Assembly: GCF_000425645.1 (NCBI RefSeq)
Contig: NZ_KE384430.1
Span: 372,001 to 436,000, forward strand
Origin: Gaetbulibacter saemankumensis DSM 17032
GTDB lineage: Bacteria > Bacteroidota > Bacteroidia > Flavobacteriales > Flavobacteriaceae
Length of the DNA: 64,000 nucleotides
Reading direction: 5' to 3'
Shown: positions 8,986 through 16,803 of the stretch, one piece after another
Position numbering within the stretch: position 1 is the first letter of the stretch
How the letters are laid out: every line of letters starts with the position of its first letter
Program-made: the position numbers and the translations under genes
The notes under the pieces: generated by a model
The model's database searches: none
What the model saw: the letters and a program-made list of their open reading frames with translations, nothing else
Told to the model about the DNA's origin: nothing

Positions 8986-9599
8986 TTAAAAGCATTCATA
9001 GTTGTTGCCATACCGGCCAACCCAAATGATTTAATCACTTCTATAGACTTATCTAATCGTGCTCCTAGTTTGCCAGATTCCTCTTCGGTCCAGTCTCCCA
9101 AAACATAATCCACTTGGCGCCCTTTGGAAAAAGCATCGCTAATTCCAAATCTAAACCGATTATATTTTGTGGTATTTAGTTTTTCCTGAATATCCTTCAG
9201 TCCGTTGTGTCCACCATCACTTCCTTTGCCTTTTAAGCGAATACTACCAAATGGCAAATTTAAATCGTCGGTAATAACCAGTAAGTTTTCTAAAGGAATC
9301 TTTTCTTTAGTTAACCAATATAACACGGCCTTTCCACTTAAGTTCATATAAGTGCTTGGCTTTATAAAAATAAAAGTTCGTCCCTTTAACTTGTATTCGG
9401 CTCTATCTCCCAGCTTCTGAGTTTCAAATATAAAATCTTCTTTAGCGGCAAATTCATCTAATACTTTAAACCCGATATTATGTCGTGTATTGGCATATTT
9501 TTCACCAATATTACCTAGCCCCACAATTAAATACTTCTTCATATTTTGAAGCGTTTCTTTTTCTTTCTTACTAAATAAATTAATTAAACACCGAAACAT
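8976..9599 (-). CDS. pth: Peptidyl-tRNA hydrolase
   Basis: This enzyme hydrolyses the ester bond of peptidyl-tRNA released by stalled or aborted translation, recycling tRNA. The 207-residue ORF has the Pth core from MKKYLIVGLGNIG: catalytic His40 in NTRHNIGF, the STYMNLSG loop at 82-89 and the catalytic-Asp region DDLNLPFG from 111. The first 19 residues (MFRCLINLFSKKEKETLQN) precede the usual family start. The internal ATG at 9542 would give a 188-residue protein of normal length and is a real alternative. A terminator lies between rplY and this gene, so pth probably has its own promoter although it follows prs-rplY on the same strand. Confidence 0.95.
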   Translation of the reverse strand: MFRCLINLFSKKEKETLQNMKKYLIVGLGNIGEKYANTRHNIGFKVLDEFAAKEDFIFETQKLGDRAEYKLKGRTFIFIKPSTYMNLSGKAVLYWLTKEKIPLENLLVITDDLNLPFGSIRLKGKGSDGGHNGLKDIQEKLNTTKYNRFRFGISDAFSKGRQVDYVLGDWTEEESGKLGARLDKSIEVIKSFGLAGMATTMNAFNGK

Positions 9600-9621
9600 A
9601 CAATACTGTGTATTCGGTAAA

Positions 9622-9657
9622 AATAAAAAAGCATTCTGAATAATACAGAATGCTTTT
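9622..9657 (-). terminator. Rho-independent terminator after rplY
   Basis: A GCATTCTG/CAGAATGC stem (9631-9653) with a 7-nt loop is followed by six T on the minus strand, about 30 bp past the rplY stop. Confidence 0.85.
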
Positions 9658-9682
9658 ATTATTATCCTATGAAAGGATTTAT

Positions 9683-10297
9683 TTATTCTTGAGCTGCTAC
9701 TTCTGCAGTTGCTTCTACTTCATCTTCATCTTCATCATCAACATCTACTGAAGTTCTAGAACGTCTTACCTGACATACAACCGTGTTATCTGGGTGCATG
9801 AATTTGTAAGCATCATTTTCTAAAGTAGTGATGTATAATTTACCACCAATTTTTAATGGTGTAATATCAGCCTCGATAAAGTCAGGTAGGTTAGCTGGTA
9901 AAGCTTTTACTCTTAAGCTACGTTTGTTCTTACGTAAAACACCACCATTTTTAACACCACGAGAGTTACCTACTAATACTACTGGAATTTCCATAGTAAT
10001 TTCTTTATCTTCGAATAACTGATAGAAATCTACGTGTAAGATTTTATCTGTTACTGGGTGAAATTGGATATCCTGTAAGATAGCATTAAATGTAGTACCA
10101 TCTTCTAAAGCAATCACAACTGTATGCGCATTAGGCGTGTATACAAGTTTTGAGAAAGCGATTTCGTCTGCTGAGAAATGAACTGGCTTATCTCCTCCGT
10201 ATAATACGCAAGGAACCTGACCAGCATTACGTAAGGCTTTTGTTGCTTTTTTGCCCACGCTTTCTCTTTGAGATCCGTTGATTGTAATTGATTTCAT
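9683..10297 (-). CDS. rplY: 50S ribosomal protein L25 (CTC/TL5 form)
   Basis: This protein binds 5S rRNA in the large subunit. The 204-residue protein has the L25 RNA-binding domain (about residues 1-93, opening [18 protein letters not shown]) and the longer C-terminal beta domain of the CTC/TL5 type (about 96-185). It ends in a strongly acidic tail ([13 protein letters not shown] then AAQE) that many Bacteroidota L25 proteins carry. The gene starts 24 bp after prs, so prs and rplY form one operon ended by the terminator at 9622-9657. The prs-rplY-pth order is widespread in bacteria and fits a link between nucleotide supply and translation. Confidence 0.96.
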   Translation of the reverse strand: MKSITINGSQRESVGKKATKALRNAGQVPCVLYGGDKPVHFSADEIAFSKLVYTPNAHTVVIALEDGTTFNAILQDIQFHPVTDKILHVDFYQLFEDKEITMEIPVVLVGNSRGVKNGGVLRKNKRSLRVKALPANLPDFIEADITPLKIGGKLYITTLENDAYKFMHPDNTVVCQVRRSRTSVDVDDEDEDEVEATAEVAAQE

Positions 10298-10321
10298 TTT
10301 CTATTTATATTAATTATTAAA

Positions 10322-11263
10322 TTACATTACAAAATTAGAACTGATAGATTTGTTGTTATGCACTTTCTCCATAACCCCAGCAAATAAATCTGCACAACTT
10401 AACACTCTAATCTTGTCGCTTAAAGGCTTCACAGGAATAGAGTCTGTTACTATAAGTTCTTCTAATTTAGAATTTTCTAAACGCTCGTATGCGTTACCAG
10501 ATAATAAGGGGTGTGTACAAATGGCACGCACACTAAGTGCTCCACGCTCCATCATTAAATCGGCTGCTTTTGTTAAAGTACCCGCTGTATCGACCATATC
10601 ATCAACCAACACCACATTTTTACCTTTTACATCGCCAATAAGTTCCATATGTGAAATAACATTGGCTTTAGCTCGTTGCTTATAACAAATTACCACATCA
10701 CTATGTAAGGCTTTCGCATAAGCATAAGCTCTTTTAGACCCCCCCATATCTGGCGAGGCAACTGTTAGGTTATCTAAATTAAGACTACGTAAATACGGTA
10801 AAAAGATTGTTGAAGCAAACAAGTGATCTACAGGTTTCTCGAAGAATCCTTGAATCTGATCGGCATGTAAGTCCATAGTAATAATTCGAGTGGCTCCTGC
10901 AGCTTCTAACATTTTAGCTACAAGCTTAGCTGCTATTGGCACTCTCGGTTTATCTTTTCGGTCTTGTCTCGCCCATCCAAAATAAGGCAACACAGCTGTA
11001 ATATGTCTTGCTGATGCACGTTTTGCAGCATCAATCATTAACAGCATTTCCATTAAGTTTTCAGAACTCGGATTTGTAGATCCGATAATAAAAATACGAG
11101 TACCTCTAATAGACTCTTCATAAGATGGTTGAAATTCACCATCACTATAAGTTGAAGTAATTACATTTCCTAATTCAGTTCCAAAAGCCTTCGCAATTTT
11201 CTCACCAAGTACTTTACTTTGTGTACATGCAAAAATTTTGGCTTCGGTTATAACTATTGGCAT
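10322..11263 (-). CDS. prs: Ribose-phosphate pyrophosphokinase (PRPP synthetase)
   Basis: The enzyme makes PRPP from ribose-5-phosphate and ATP, the shared precursor for purines, pyrimidines, NAD, histidine and tryptophan. The 313-residue protein is the class I form. It has the ATP-site flexible-loop region FGWARQDRK (95-103), the metal-binding DLHADQIQGF (131-140) and the PRPP-binding loop VVLVDDMVDTAGTL (217-230). It heads the prs-rplY operon. A TAAATTTG promoter box is 52 bp upstream, and tRNA-Leu is transcribed divergently from just beyond it. Its product feeds the purN and PurF-like genes and nadD-dependent NAD synthesis elsewhere in this window. Confidence 0.97.
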   Translation of the reverse strand: MPIVITEAKIFACTQSKVLGEKIAKAFGTELGNVITSTYSDGEFQPSYEESIRGTRIFIIGSTNPSSENLMEMLLMIDAAKRASARHITAVLPYFGWARQDRKDKPRVPIAAKLVAKMLEAAGATRIITMDLHADQIQGFFEKPVDHLFASTIFLPYLRSLNLDNLTVASPDMGGSKRAYAYAKALHSDVVICYKQRAKANVISHMELIGDVKGKNVVLVDDMVDTAGTLTKAADLMMERGALSVRAICTHPLLSGNAYERLENSKLEELIVTDSIPVKPLSDKIRVLSCADLFAGVMEKVHNNKSISSNFVM

Positions 11264-11315
11264 ACTTAACGTGTTGTTTTATAGTGCACAAGCACCCTTA
11301 TTTTTTAAACGAGTG

Positions 11316-11323
11316 CAAATTTA
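11316..11323 (-). promoter_or_regulatory. Promoter -7 element for prs
   Basis: TAAATTTG on the minus strand, 52 bp before the prs ATG, in the divergent gap with tRNA-Leu. Confidence 0.5.
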
Positions 11324-11388
11324 GGCATTTATTTTAACCTAAAAAGAATATTGCTAGGTATTTTTATTCATAATCTAGAAAAAATATA

Positions 11389-11396
11389 TATTTTTG
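11389..11396 (+). promoter_or_regulatory. Promoter -7 element for tRNA-Leu
   Basis: TATTTTTG matches TANNTTTG and ends 12 bp before the first base of the tRNA, the expected distance for a short 5' leader. No clear -33 TTG is present. Confidence 0.5.
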
Positions 11397-11408
11397 TGCC
11401 GCACTAAT

Positions 11409-11490
11409 GCTCAAGTGGCGGAATTGGTAGACGCGCTGGATTCAAAATCCAGTTTCTTCGGAAGTGTGGGTTCGATTCCCACCTTGAGTA
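11409..11490 (+). tRNA. tRNA-Leu (anticodon CAA)
   Basis: The gene folds as a class II tRNA. The acceptor arm pairs GCTCAAG with CTTGAGT (first pair G-U). The D arm contains GGTAGACGC. The anticodon stem-loop is CTGGA-TTCAAAA-TCCAG, with CAA at the anticodon and reading UUG. A long variable arm has a TTC/GAA stem, and the T arm is GTGGG-TTCGATT-CCCAC. The discriminator is A and the CCA end is not encoded, as usual in this phylum. A strong terminator follows directly. It is the only tRNA I can find in the window. Confidence 0.96.
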
Positions 11491-11494
11491 CGAA

Positions 11495-11539
11495 AAACCC
11501 CATGTTAATTACATAATTAACATGGGGTTTATTTTTTTA
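11495..11539 (+). terminator. Rho-independent terminator after tRNA-Leu
   Basis: A long perfect stem (ACCCCATGTTAATT paired with AATTAACATGGGGT, 4-nt loop) is followed by seven T. It begins about 5 nt past the mature tRNA end. Confidence 0.9.
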
Positions 11540-11606
11540 GCAATAACAATTCATTATTCTCTTCACATGGTTTTTACTCGTAATTAGCACAAAAATGTCC
11601 ATCTAA

Positions 11607-11885
11607 TTATAAGGCTCCATTAAAACATCCTACTCTCACTTTAATAATATTTCCTTCTGAATCCACAGCATCAAAACAAAACACACCACTTACAATAACT
11701 TTTTCTAAATACAAATATATACTAGTTAACTCCCCAATTATAATACTTGTTGTTTGATAAGTTGTTTCATCATAATCATTGCTTCGTGTTATATATTCTC
11801 TGTTTTTTTTTGAATTTTCACCTAACTCTTTTAATTGATAGCTCTGTTCCATCCGGATTTCTTCATCATGGGATACCAAACACAT
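11607..11885 (-). CDS. Hypothetical protein, 92 residues
   Basis: I do not recognise this protein. It starts MCLVSHDEEIRMEQSYQL, has a charged first half (KKNREYITRSNDYDET), then a more regular beta-rich second half (TSIIIGELTSIYLYLEKVIVSG and FDAVDSEGNIIKVRVGCF) ending FNGAL. There is no signal peptide or membrane segment. An internal Met at residue 12 is an alternative start. It stands alone between the tRNA-Leu terminator and yicC, on the opposite strand to both. The second half may be a remnant or a compact domain; similarity searching is needed to decide whether it is conserved. Confidence 0.5.
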   Translation of the reverse strand: MCLVSHDEEIRMEQSYQLKELGENSKKNREYITRSNDYDETTYQTTSIIIGELTSIYLYLEKVIVSGVFCFDAVDSEGNIIKVRVGCFNGAL

Positions 11886-11986
11886 ATTTTCTTAAATTAT
11901 TTCTTTGTAACAATTAATTAACACATTCCAAATAGGTAACCACAAACTATTTACTCACTGTTTTTCTATACTTTATGTTTTAATAT

Positions 11987-11994
11987 TACCTTTG
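11987..11994 (+). promoter_or_regulatory. Promoter -7 element for the yicC-gmk-nadD operon
   Basis: TACCTTTG matches TANNTTTG exactly and ends 21 bp before the yicC ATG. The -33 region is T-rich (CTGTTTTTC). Confidence 0.55.
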
Positions 11995-12015
11995 TAAACT
12001 TTAAAACACGCGTTT

Positions 12016-12873
12016 ATGATATATTCAATGACAGGTTATGGAAAATCTGTATTGCAATTACCTACTAAAAAAGTAACGATAGAGTTAAAATCTCTTAACA
12101 GCAAAAACTTAGATTTAAATGCCCGAATGCCTTCTATTTATAGAGAAAAGGAATTATCGATTAGAAAATTACTAGCCGATAAATTGGTGCGTGGCAAGGT
12201 AGATTTTTCAATTTATGTAGAGGCCACTGCTGAAGATACTTCTACACAAATTAATACCCCGGTTGTAAAACAATATATCGAACAATTACGAAAAGTAGTC
12301 GATGGCAATGATATTGAATTATTAAAAATGGCCGTACGTTTTCCAGATGCCTTAAATACGGTACGCGAAGAAATTGACGAAAATGAATGGCAACTTATCA
12401 ATAATGAAATTCATAAAGCAGTCGATGATTTAAACAACCACCGATTAGACGAAGGTAGAGTACTGGAAAAAGATTTTCATGAGCGCGTTAAAATCATAGA
12501 TGCTTTACTAGACCAAGTTATTGCTATGGACCCTGAACGTGTTCAAGGTGTTCGTGAACGTTTGCTTAAAGGTGTTGAAGAACTAAAGGAAAAATACGAC
12601 GAAAACAGATTCGAACAGGAACTTGTGTATTACATTGAAAAATTTGATATCACCGAAGAAAAAGTCCGTTTAAAGAACCATTTAAACTACTTTTTGGAAT
12701 CTATAAATTCTGAAGATTCTAATGGTAAAAAACTAGGCTTTATAAGTCAGGAAATGGGCCGAGAAATAAATACCATTGGCTCAAAGAGCAACTATGCACC
12801 TATGCAGCAATTAGTGGTTCAGATGAAAGATGAGCTTGAAAAAATTAAGGAACAGCTATTAAACGTTTTATAA
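12016..12873 (+). CDS. yicC: YicC family endoribonuclease / stress-response protein
   Basis: The 285-residue protein has the YicC N-terminal domain (opening MIYSMTGYGKS, then TIELKSLNSKNLDLNARMP) and the C-terminal DUF1732 domain (EFISQEMGREINTIGSKSNYAP-like segment near 252-272, in separate short motifs). E. coli YicC is reported to act as an endoribonuclease on the small RNA RyhB; whether this one does the same is inference. It is the first gene of a plus-strand run with gmk (30 bp gap) and nadD (14 bp gap). Length and both domains are complete. Confidence 0.93.
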   Translation: MIYSMTGYGKSVLQLPTKKVTIELKSLNSKNLDLNARMPSIYREKELSIRKLLADKLVRGKVDFSIYVEATAEDTSTQINTPVVKQYIEQLRKVVDGNDIELLKMAVRFPDALNTVREEIDENEWQLINNEIHKAVDDLNNHRLDEGRVLEKDFHERVKIIDALLDQVIAMDPERVQGVRERLLKGVEELKEKYDENRFEQELVYYIEKFDITEEKVRLKNHLNYFLESINSEDSNGKKLGFISQEMGREINTIGSKSNYAPMQQLVVQMKDELEKIKEQLLNVL

Positions 12874-12903
12874 AAAAAGTACATATCACACAGCGAAATC
12901 TGA

Positions 12904-13512
12904 GTGCTTAAAGTAAAAAAATTGACAAAAGAAAATAACAAGAAACAAGGTAAACTAATTGTATTTTCGGCTCCTTCTGGGTCTGGGAAAACAACCATTG
13001 TTAGACATTTATTAGGTTACGACGATTTAAATTTAGAATTTTCCATATCGGCAACATCACGCGAAAAACGAGGCACCGAAGAACATGGTAAAGACTACTA
13101 CTTCTTATCGCTAAAAGAATTTAAAAACCATATTAAAAACGACGATTTCTTAGAGTGGGAAGAAGTATACCGTGATAATTTCTATGGTACCTTAAAATCT
13201 GAAGTCGAACGCATTTGGGCTTTAGGCAAACATGTTATATTCGATATAGATGTATCTGGAGGGTTACGCATAAAACGTAAATTTCCAGAGCAAACTTTAG
13301 CTATTTTCGTAAAACCACCAAGTATCGACGAGCTTAAAATCCGACTTAAAAAGCGTAAAACTGAAACCGAAGACAAAATCAATATGCGCGTTGCTAAGGC
13401 TTCTGCCGAACTCGCAACAGCCCCTTTATTTGATGTTATCGTGGTAAACGACAACCTTGAAAAAGCCTTAAAAGAAACACATGATCTGGTAAAGGATTTT
13501 GTAAATTCATAA
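12904..13512 (+). CDS. gmk: Guanylate kinase
   Basis: Gmk phosphorylates GMP to GDP with ATP, the step linking purine synthesis to GTP. The P-loop SAPSGSGKTT is at residues 22-31, and the GMP-binding region (SATSREKRGTEEHGKDYYFLS) and the lid-region RLKKRKTET are present. The ORF begins with GTG at 12904, directly after an in-frame TGA, and has no ATG upstream of the P-loop. Besides GTG, a TTG at 12922 is possible and would shorten the protein by 6 residues. The gene sits between yicC and nadD in one operon, with very short gaps. Confidence 0.95.
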   Translation: MLKVKKLTKENNKKQGKLIVFSAPSGSGKTTIVRHLLGYDDLNLEFSISATSREKRGTEEHGKDYYFLSLKEFKNHIKNDDFLEWEEVYRDNFYGTLKSEVERIWALGKHVIFDIDVSGGLRIKRKFPEQTLAIFVKPPSIDELKIRLKKRKTETEDKINMRVAKASAELATAPLFDVIVVNDNLEKALKETHDLVKDFVNS

Positions 13513-13526
13513 AGCGATTAAACCCC

Positions 13527-14105
13527 ATGAAAGTAGGATTGTATTTTGGTTCTTTTAACCCTATTCATATAGGCCATTTGGTTATTGCCAACCACTTTGC
13601 AGAATACAGTGATTTAGATCAGGTTTGGTTTGTAGTAACACCTCTTAACCCTTTTAAGAAAAAGGAAAGTCTGCTTGATAATTATCAGCGGTTAGAAATG
13701 GTGTATCGTGCCACCGAGGAATACGATAAATTAAAGCCTTGCGATATTGAGTTTTCATTACCGCAACCTAATTATACCATAAATACCTTAGTGCATCTTC
13801 AGGAGAAATTTCCTAAAATTGAATTTGCTTTAATCATGGGTGAAGACAACCTGAAAAGCTTTCATAAGTGGAAAAATTTCGAGGTTATTTTAGAAAATTA
13901 CACCCTTTATATTTACCCTAGAATTTCTGAAAATAAAATAAGTACCCGTTTCGATAATCACGAGAAAATTAAACACGTAGATGCACCAATCATGCAATTA
14001 TCTTCAACGTTTATTAGAAAAGCATTTAAAGCGGGAAAAAATATAAAACCCATGTTACCTGATAGCGTTTGGAAATATGCAGACGAAATGAATTTTTATA
14101 GGTAA
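13527..14105 (+). CDS. nadD: Nicotinate-nucleotide adenylyltransferase
   Basis: NadD joins ATP and nicotinate mononucleotide to form deamido-NAD in NAD synthesis. The 192-residue protein has the nucleotidyltransferase opening GLYFGSFNPIHIGH (4-17) with the HxGH ATP site at 14-17. It also has the substrate-site segment FALIMGEDNLKSFHKWKNF and the C-terminal SSTFIRKAFKAGK that carries the ISSTxxR-type motif. It is the last gene of the yicC-gmk-nadD run. A hairpin follows, and then a convergent lipoprotein gene. Confidence 0.95.
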   Translation: MKVGLYFGSFNPIHIGHLVIANHFAEYSDLDQVWFVVTPLNPFKKKESLLDNYQRLEMVYRATEEYDKLKPCDIEFSLPQPNYTINTLVHLQEKFPKIEFALIMGEDNLKSFHKWKNFEVILENYTLYIYPRISENKISTRFDNHEKIKHVDAPIMQLSSTFIRKAFKAGKNIKPMLPDSVWKYADEMNFYR

Positions 14106-14110
14106 AATAA

Positions 14111-14147
14111 GAAACCGCCCAAAGAAGTTTTCTTTAAAGCGGTTTCT
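14111..14147. terminator. Putative terminator between convergent genes
   Basis: A GAAACCGC/GCGGTTTC stem encloses a secondary AAAGAA/TTCTTT pairing. It lies directly after nadD and before the end of the lipoprotein gene. Neither strand has a strong T-run, so termination is inferred from position. Confidence 0.5.
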
Positions 14148-14180
14148 AAACTAAATAACCAACCAAAACTATATGTATTA

Positions 14181-15113
14181 TTAAACCCGAGTATTATCTC
14201 GTGGGTTTGCTACTTTATCTTTTCTATGCTTACGCATTTTATTTGATGGAGGCGTAACACTTCCTTTTCCTCCCAATTGTTTTAAATACTGAATATAACT
14301 TCTACCTGTAAATTCATAAACCGTTTCAGAACTTGGATGAAACAACTCTATCGTTCTGTCATTAATAACGCTCAATTCGAAATATTCATTGTTGAAGAAA
14401 TCATAATCTAATGTTAAAATTTTCAAATACATATCATTAGCTACATTTCCAACCCCATAAACACCTTCATAATCCCAAATCAAATCAGCCAAACTAGTAC
14501 CATTGGGATCTTGAGAACTAAAGAATGTAGAATCATTGCCTCCAGCTAAAAACTGTAAATAATTTTCACTATCAAATTCGTTAATGACGCCAAAAGTACT
14601 TGTATAGGTCTTCTCCCAAGCCACATATTCCTGTAAGAAATAATGAATGTTGTCGTAATACACAAAATCATAATCGAATGTGGTACGTTGATACCCATCA
14701 AGAAAATATGAGGTATCGTTATACGGATTGTACAATTCTATGGTATTATAATCTACCTGATATACGTCGAAGGTTTCAATGCCATCAATGACATGATTTA
14801 CATCTAAAATCATCTCGTAAGCATCAAAATTTCCAATTTTCACACCAAAACCATTTCCTGTATCACCCAAACCTACAATATTATTATTGGCATAAACGGC
14901 ATTACCCAGAAAAGAAATGGTAAAAGCTTTCTGCAAAAATGGTGTTTCACCATAACCCACGGTACTATTTATATCGACATACCACAATTCATAAGAATCT
15001 AATATATCATATAAGGTTACTGGAGGCACTTCTTCAACTACAACTTCATTATAGCAAGATGTTAAAAAGCTGCTCGATAGTATTAAAATTAAAAGTAATT
15101 TTACCCTTTTCAT
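14181..15113 (-). CDS. Uncharacterised lipoprotein
   Basis: A 310-residue protein begins with a lipoprotein signal peptide (basic MKRVK, hydrophobic core, lipobox LTSC with Cys20), so it is expected to be anchored in the membrane facing the periplasm or the cell surface. The mature part is rich in Tyr, Asp and Asn and looks mostly beta-stranded (ELWYVDINSTVGYGE, DYDFVYYDNIHYFLQE). The tail is short and basic (KMRKHRKDK). I recognise no enzyme domain. It converges on nadD. I recall that similar flavobacterial proteins are sometimes labelled as nicotinate-nucleotide adenylyltransferase; nothing in this sequence supports that, since no HxGH motif is present. Confidence 0.75.
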   Translation of the reverse strand: MKRVKLLLILILSSSFLTSCYNEVVVEEVPPVTLYDILDSYELWYVDINSTVGYGETPFLQKAFTISFLGNAVYANNNIVGLGDTGNGFGVKIGNFDAYEMILDVNHVIDGIETFDVYQVDYNTIELYNPYNDTSYFLDGYQRTTFDYDFVYYDNIHYFLQEYVAWEKTYTSTFGVINEFDSENYLQFLAGGNDSTFFSSQDPNGTSLADLIWDYEGVYGVGNVANDMYLKILTLDYDFFNNEYFELSVINDRTIELFHPSSETVYEFTGRSYIQYLKQLGGKGSVTPPSNKMRKHRKDKVANPRDNTRV

Positions 15114-15211
15114 AGTCGCTCGTTTTTAGATTATACTTCTACGTTTTCAAAACCTGTGCCAAAAAATACTTTCTTAATATTCACAACACCTCCTATCATT
15201 AATATTTTATG

Positions 15212-15219
15212 TACTTTTG
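15212..15219 (+). promoter_or_regulatory. Promoter -7 element for gpsA
   Basis: TACTTTTG matches TANNTTTG and ends 24 bp before the gpsA ATG. Confidence 0.5.
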
Positions 15220-15243
15220 ACCACAAATTAAGGATCATTAATT

Positions 15244-16245
15244 ATGGATAAACCTTTGAAGTATGCCGTTTTCGGTGCTGGAAGTTGGGCAACTGCAATT
15301 GTAAAAATGCTTAGTGAAAATTTAAATGAAATTGGCTGGTATATGCGCAGTGTATATACTAAAGAACATTTATTAAAAGAGCAGCATAACCCCAATTACT
15401 TAAGTTCGGTAGAATTTCATATGGAACAACTAAAACTAAGTAATGACATCAATGAAATGGCGGATTACGCCGACGTTTTAATTTTTGTAATTCCTTCTGC
15501 CTTTATACATGAAGAATTAACCAAGCTAAACATCGATATTTCAAATAAAGTTATTGTTTCTGCCGTTAAAGGTATTATTCCAGAATCTGGTTTATTAGTA
15601 GGGGAACATTTCCATGATTATTACAATATTCCTTTTGATAATATCGCCGTTATTGCCGGACCCTGTCATGCCGAAGAAGTCGCTCTGGAACGTTTATCAT
15701 ACCTTACTATTTCTTGTGCCGATCCTTATAAAGCACAAAGTATAGCAAACAATCTTTCCAGTGATTATATAAAAACTAAAATTAGTGATGATATTATTGG
15801 TGTTGAATATGCTGTAATGCTTAAAAACATTTATGCTATCGCTGCCGGAATAGCGCATGGATTGGGATATGGAGACAACTTCCAAAGTGTTTTAATGAGT
15901 AATTCTATACGTGAGATGAAACGCTTCATTAAAAAAATGCATAAAATGAAACGTAACATTAATAATTCGGCTTATTTGGGTGATTTATTAGTTACGGGAT
16001 ATTCGGTATTTTCACGTAACCGTATGTTTGGAAACATGATTGGTAAAGGTTACACCGTAAAATCGGCACAAATGGAAATGAGTATGATTGCTGAAGGTTA
16101 CTATGCAACAAAAAGCGCGCACCTACTTAATGAAAACAACAAAAAGAAAACACGATTACCAATAATTAATGCGGTTTACGAAGTGCTTTATGAAAATAAA
16201 GACCCTAAAAAAGTATTTAAAAAATTAACCGAGCAACTCGATTAA
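15244..16245 (+). CDS. gpsA: NAD(P)H-dependent glycerol-3-phosphate dehydrogenase
   Basis: GpsA reduces dihydroxyacetone phosphate to sn-glycerol-3-phosphate, the backbone for phospholipids. The 333-residue protein has the Rossmann loop GAGSWATA (11-18), the VSAVKGI segment with Lys109, AGPCHAEE (138-145) and the catalytic-Lys region VMLKNIYAIAAGIAHGLG with Lys194. The arrangement is that of a complete cytoplasmic enzyme. It has its own promoter-like box. Its stop codon is directly followed, with no spacer, by the stop of the convergent gene at 16246. Confidence 0.95.
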   Translation: MDKPLKYAVFGAGSWATAIVKMLSENLNEIGWYMRSVYTKEHLLKEQHNPNYLSSVEFHMEQLKLSNDINEMADYADVLIFVIPSAFIHEELTKLNIDISNKVIVSAVKGIIPESGLLVGEHFHDYYNIPFDNIAVIAGPCHAEEVALERLSYLTISCADPYKAQSIANNLSSDYIKTKISDDIIGVEYAVMLKNIYAIAAGIAHGLGYGDNFQSVLMSNSIREMKRFIKKMHKMKRNINNSAYLGDLLVTGYSVFSRNRMFGNMIGKGYTVKSAQMEMSMIAEGYYATKSAHLLNENNKKKTRLPIINAVYEVLYENKDPKKVFKKLTEQLD

Positions 16246-16641
16246 TTATTTAACCAACACCCCTTTTACATCCATTAAAGGCACAGGTTGTAATGCTTTT
16301 AAATTGATGGTGTTTTTTCTAAACAAATAGGTCTTCTCGAACATTTGGTTGCCTTCGAAAAAAGTAATTTTAAACTGATTATTGAGGGCAAACAAGGCTT
16401 CTTGAAGTAATTCTATTTTAGCATAACTTTTGGCTGGTAATTTATCCAGTTTCTTTCTGAAAGTTGAAGAAATTTTTTCTTCATTATATCCATTAGTAAC
16501 TATAAGTACAACATCTAAATCTACATCCTTATCGTTTATGATGTAGGCATTCCAGTCCTGAGTTTTATAAATCTCATTATACTCATTCACTACGGCCACA
16601 TACACTCCTTCTACTTTTGGAATTTCAATATCTTTTTTCAT
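16246..16641 (-). CDS. Conserved hypothetical protein, 131 residues
   Basis: This soluble protein has no signal or membrane segment and starts MKKDIEIPKVEGVYVAVV. It continues with a regular alpha/beta pattern (DWNAYIINDKDVDLDVVLIV, FRKKLDKLPAKSYAKIELL) and ends LMDVKGVLVK. I recognise it as a type of short protein common in Flavobacteriaceae, but it has no established function. I recall that some database entries call it a phenylalanyl-tRNA synthetase alpha subunit; it has no class II synthetase motif, and the true pheS is at 23129-24148. It converges on gpsA with zero bases between the stop codons. Confidence 0.75.
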   Translation of the reverse strand: MKKDIEIPKVEGVYVAVVNEYNEIYKTQDWNAYIINDKDVDLDVVLIVTNGYNEEKISSTFRKKLDKLPAKSYAKIELLQEALFALNNQFKITFFEGNQMFEKTYLFRKNTINLKALQPVPLMDVKGVLVK

Positions 16642-16745
16642 CTTATATCTGTTACTGGTTTAACAAAGAGGAAACTCACATTTAAGCCGCTTTAAAGTTA
16701 AAACGCTGCAAATTTCACGCTGCAAAAATAATAAACCCTTTTAAT

Positions 16746-16777
16746 AAATGAAGGACTTGTCTCCAAGTCCTTCATTT
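16746..16777. terminator. Perfect inverted repeat, likely terminator of the RND operon
   Basis: Two 14-base arms (AAATGAAGGACTTG and its complement) flank a 4-nt loop, about 27 bp past the end of the outer-membrane factor gene on the minus strand. The A/T-rich outer arms can give a short U-tract in both directions. Confidence 0.65.
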
Positions 16778-16803
16778 AAAATTTATACACTTTTATATTT
16801 GTA

